DNA from: Phymorhynchus buccinoides
Lineage: Eukaryota > Mollusca > Gastropoda > Neogastropoda > Raphitomidae
Length of the DNA stretch: 64,000 bases
Reading direction: 5' to 3'
NCBI GenBank assembly: GCA_017654935.2
Contig: CM065691.1
Coordinates: 27,038,587 to 27,102,586 of the forward strand
Shown here: positions 49,201-54,111 of the stretch, one piece after another
Layout: every line of letters starts with the position of its first letter
How positions within the stretch are numbered: the stretch's first letter is position 1
Notes under the pieces: model-generated
What the model saw: only the letters and a program-made list of their open reading frames with translations
The model's database searches: none
Told to the model about the DNA's origin: nothing
Position numbers and translations under genes: made by a program

Positions 49201-50502
49201 GATTTTCCCTAGCCGAAGACGGGCTTAGCTATATTGTATATCTTAATTAGGCGTATAATGGCAGCATGCAGCATCTGCACTCATACTACAGGAAACTGAG
49301 CGATCGATGAAGAAGAAGAAGTACCTTCTGGCTTTCATCTGACAAATGATGTGAATTGTTGGAATGTTTTTGTTGATGTTTGTTTGTGGATGCATCTTAC
49401 ACATTCAAAATGGTAAGCAAAGCCTTTTTTTCTAACATTTAAAAGGTTGACTCTTTTCATTTGACAGAAGAGGACTGTTTGAAGAAAACAACAAGATGAA
49501 TATGATCATTAACAAAGATTGTGAACAGTTGGCACCAACTGCTTTTTTTTTTTTTAGAAAGGGTGGGGGCTGGGGGGCTGTGTGAAGTCTAGCAATTTTT
49601 GTCTAAGGAAAACTGCCAGGAAATATGAAATAATATCTTCAACTGATAAAGCACCTTTTAAGTTTCTATGACTGGTATATTTTAGACCATGGAATTTTTT
49701 AAAAACAACCAGACATACAGTGGAACTGTGGTAAGTCAAAATGAAAAAGACTGAAAATGTATTTTCCGGTAGCCAATATTTTGAGATGTAAAAAAACGTT
49801 TTTCAATAAAAAGGATTAAATTGGGACCAAAAGATTATTGTGAATTGTCCAATTTTTTGTGGTACCCGCAGACCTGTTTACTCTACTATTTTCAAGTAGT
49901 ATTCTACTCAATTTGGACCTCTACTACTCTTCAAAATTGAAAATAATGCTTTAATTACTCATGTTCAGTCCATTTTCAGTGAACATTGTTGATGGTTTAA
50001 TGAATAAAACTACACATTTTGAGCCCAAACTAATCATTTCAGCTATCCAGACTACTCAAGACTTGTGTAGGGGGTAAACAGGTCTGTATAGCCCGTGTTC
50101 AAGTTTGCTGGTTTCCGCTGTAGTATCTAACGCTCGTTGATTTGTTTGTTATTGCAGGCTGGGCAGCTACAGCGCGTTTCAACCAACGGGTGGGAGACGA
50201 GCTGAAACGTTTCAGGCGGCGGCCAGACACCTTCAGTCTGGGGGTGTGCAACGGCTGTCAGCTCATGGCCCTGCTGGGATGGGTGCTGCCCTCAAACTCA
50301 GGTAACCTTTCTAACTTCTCCTTTGGCTTTTTGTTTCTTTTACAGTGTGTGACAAGAGAGAGAGAGAGAACGAACGAACGAATGAAACTTTTTATTGAGG
50401 AAAAAAGAGTAAGCATACAATGGGCTTTTTTTACATCTTGCCCTTAAACAAACATGCAAGAAAATCAAATATTCAACACAAAAATAATGAAGCATGCAAA
50501 AA

Positions 50503-50540
<38 letters not shown>

Positions 50541-53500
50541 CAACATTGAAAAACTTTATTTAACAAGGATTAAGATTTTAGGCAAAGCCTATTGTTCCAA
50601 TCTGTCCTTGGTTAAAAGAAAACAAGAATTGACTAGAAACATGAAAAACAAATGGAAAAAAAATTAATGCAAACAGGAAACACGTTCAAACACATATATG
50701 TCTACACCTGCACGTGCTTTCTCTCTCTCTCTCTCAACAGCCAGCCACACATCCACTAAAATCGCACGACTGTACGATACGAATCGATCACATGATCCGA
50801 TGCGCCAAATTTGTTCTTGGAGACCACGTGATCTAATCATATCGTACAGTCGCACGATTTTAGTGGACGTGTGGCTGGCATTTTATTTTAATTTTTTGCT
50901 GTCCCATCTTCTGGGCCGTACAGTGGCGTTGCTCCCACGCCGCTCATTCCGAGTCCCAACTCGCAGCCACACCCCGGCTTGTTGAGGTCGCAGAATCCGA
51001 GACCAGCAGTCCAAGGGCGAGCTAATCTGGCTGGCCCTACATTGTCCGAAAAATACAGTATTCCCACAAACGGTAGAATTGTTGTATTCATTTTCATAGA
51101 GATGTATGGTGAGGATACGTGAACCAGTCTGTTAGAAATGTTTGTGCGAATGGTGAGTGAAAAGCGCATTGAGTTGCTTTGCAGGATTATGCGCTATAGC
51201 ATTATTAATTATTAATGATTATTATTATTTTCATTGTTCTAAACAGTTGTTACATGAATAGTTTTTTGTTGTTGTTGTTAGCAGTTGGTGATCAGGAGAC
51301 GGAGCAAGGGGTGTTTCTGGACCACAACAACTCTCAGCGCTATGAGTCGCGCTTTGCCACGGTGCGTGTGGGAAGCAGCCCGGCCATGATGCTGCAGGGA
51401 ATGGAGGGCACAGTGTTTGGCATGTGGGTCTCGCACGGAGAAGGTGAGCCAGGCCTTTCTGACTGTCCACACCAGTTTCGCATTGTGCAGGGATGTGAGA
51501 GCTACGCATAAGTGCGTAAATGCGCTTTTTCTATTAAAAAAAACACCGAAAAAATGCACAGACAGATTGTCGAGTTATGTAGCCTTTCTTTGCTCGCACA
51601 CAGTGAAAACAAAAGCAGTTTGTAGCGCGAGTACAGTCCCTTGACTGAATTTTGTAAGCTTCTCTGTGGTTGGCCAGTTAAGTCCAATAGCAATGCGTCA
51701 TTTTTATATGTTTGGCTATGATTTCGAAGGAGGATTTTGATGTTTTTTAAAGCTATTGAATGACTGTTTCGTCAACCATAAAAATTATTGGTAAAGGTAA
51801 AGATGTGCCACCCCCCATGCATTTCTCCGTTAATTCTATTTTTCCGTTTTTTTGATTTCTTACCATACATAAAGCTGTATTTTAGGAATATTTTCAGCTA
51901 ATTACCTTTTTGGAATACTAACCCTAACCCTAACCCTAGCCCTAAACCTAACCCTACCCCCCACTATGTACTGCAGTACACCGCGATTTGTCACAGTTGT
52001 GGTTCGTTGCGTTTTTCCGTCTTATACGGTGGGGGTTAGGGTTAGGGTTAGGGTTAGGGTTAGTATTTCAAAAAGGTTATTAGCTAAAAATGTTCCTAAA
52101 ATACAGCTTTATGTATGGTAAGAAAGGCAATAACGGAAAAATAGAATTAACCGAGATAGGTAGGGGGGTGGCACATCTTGACCTTTACCAAATTATTTAT
52201 CACACCATAGATGTGAGGAAAGAGGAGATCGACAAAGGATGCCAACACAAATTTGATAGGGCTTGGATGGATGAAACGAACGGACAGTAAGGTCCGTGTA
52301 GGCGAGCAACCAAAAAAAATTGATGTCGGAGGCAAAGTTTTGTTTGAGTACTTTGACGATACCATCGGCTACGCTTTTTTGTTTGGGGCCCTCTCACATC
52401 CCTGATTGTGTGAAGAGAGGGTTGCATTGTGACGCTTTATTTCAAATCACTGTCATTTATTGCTGTTTAGTACTTTATTCAGGGGGGCATGCATGAAGCC
52501 TGAATTCAGGCACTTTGATGCAGGATCAGGCAGTGGTCTGCCTGAAAATAAAGCTCTTCTTTACAGAACCAAGCTCTTGAAATGATCGTTGTGTCAAGGA
52601 TTGTGATAGAAAGTTCAGACAAAAGCCTTGGTCACCACATGCACCCATGTTTATTGATTGTTTGATATCGTCGGTGAAATTAAAAAAACTTGTATCTCGA
52701 TTTTTTTATTTTTTTAGTTAGATACATAGTCGCCTCTCTAATTTTTCACGCCACCTTCCACCAAAAGCTTGTATCTCTAATGACTTTCTATGTGGGGTAA
52801 ATGAGGTTGTGTAAATAGACGAAAAAACTCGTAAGTCACAAATTCAAATCTAGTTAAGGACAAAAACCTTGTATCTTCGTTCTTTTCAAGTATACATTTT
52901 TTGGCTAAAAGTAATTTTAACGAAATGCAGGACTAAACTCGCAGTATCTTGAACAACATATTCATCATAGTTAATCAATTGTGGTCAACGCGGTTAATTT
53001 TTAAAAATACAGTTTTTTCATTTTTCTCAAAACTACCAAAAGTCAGATACGAGGTTTTTGAATTTCACCGACGATATGCGGTTTACTCTTGAAACCACTC
53101 GAAGGGCAGAAACGAGACAAATTTGGGTGGAAACTAGCTTTAAATGTCACAGAAATTTGTATTATTTCTTGTCTCCAATAGAGTCTCATTTGAGTCTTTC
53201 CCCAAAAATCTTTGGTAGCTAACAAGTTGTGCACTTGGTGAATCATCTCTGAAAACACAATGTCTTTCCTGTTCCAGGTCACTGTGCTGTACATCTGTTT
53301 TGATATTTTGCACTTTATTCTATCCTCCGTTTCTGCCCATGAAAAGTTTTAAGTACAAAACAAAGAAACAAAAATAGTGCTACTTTGCGTATCACTAACA
53401 GTAAGAGATTTTCCATGCAGATGACAGAGTATGCGCATTATATTTTGAAGGTAGCCCGCCACAGTGGTCTTCTCCTTCTGTATTGCTTTTGAGATATATT

Positions 53501-54073
53501 GTTACTAGGAACCTTCAAGTTTTCTTGTAGTATAATAAAATAAGATAAAAAAACAACTAAAAAAATACAATATAGCATTGGAGATCAATGCTAGAGGTTT
53601 ACATCCTCGATCCAGGAACCAGCCAAACTATCGCACAACATAATTATAGGCATTAACGCTGATGCATGGGTGAAAGTAGTTCAGGCATGCTCCTGAAATC
53701 AGGATTGAAAAAGCTGATAGAAAGAGTCTTCAGGATTGGCTATTTTATCATCTAGAACGACGGTGAAAAAAAAAAAAAATGTATTTACAATTATTTTATT
53801 ATTCGTATTTTGTATGTAGAATGTCTACGTCTTGTAAACTTTAAATGCTTGTAAATGAGGTAGAAGGGTATTTTTGTTTTTGCAAAATTTGTCTATTATA
53901 ATTAGTCATGTAATTGGTATGTCGATGGCAGTATGATTTTATTTCAAGTTGCAGTATTGTATTCAAACTTCATTGGGAATGTGAATGTGGTCTCTATGTT
54001 TCTTCTTAGAATGTTCATGTTGTAACTATTTTACTTGTATAATTAATTGTGTGCGAGTGTGCGTGTGCGCATG

Positions 54074-54111
<38 letters not shown>

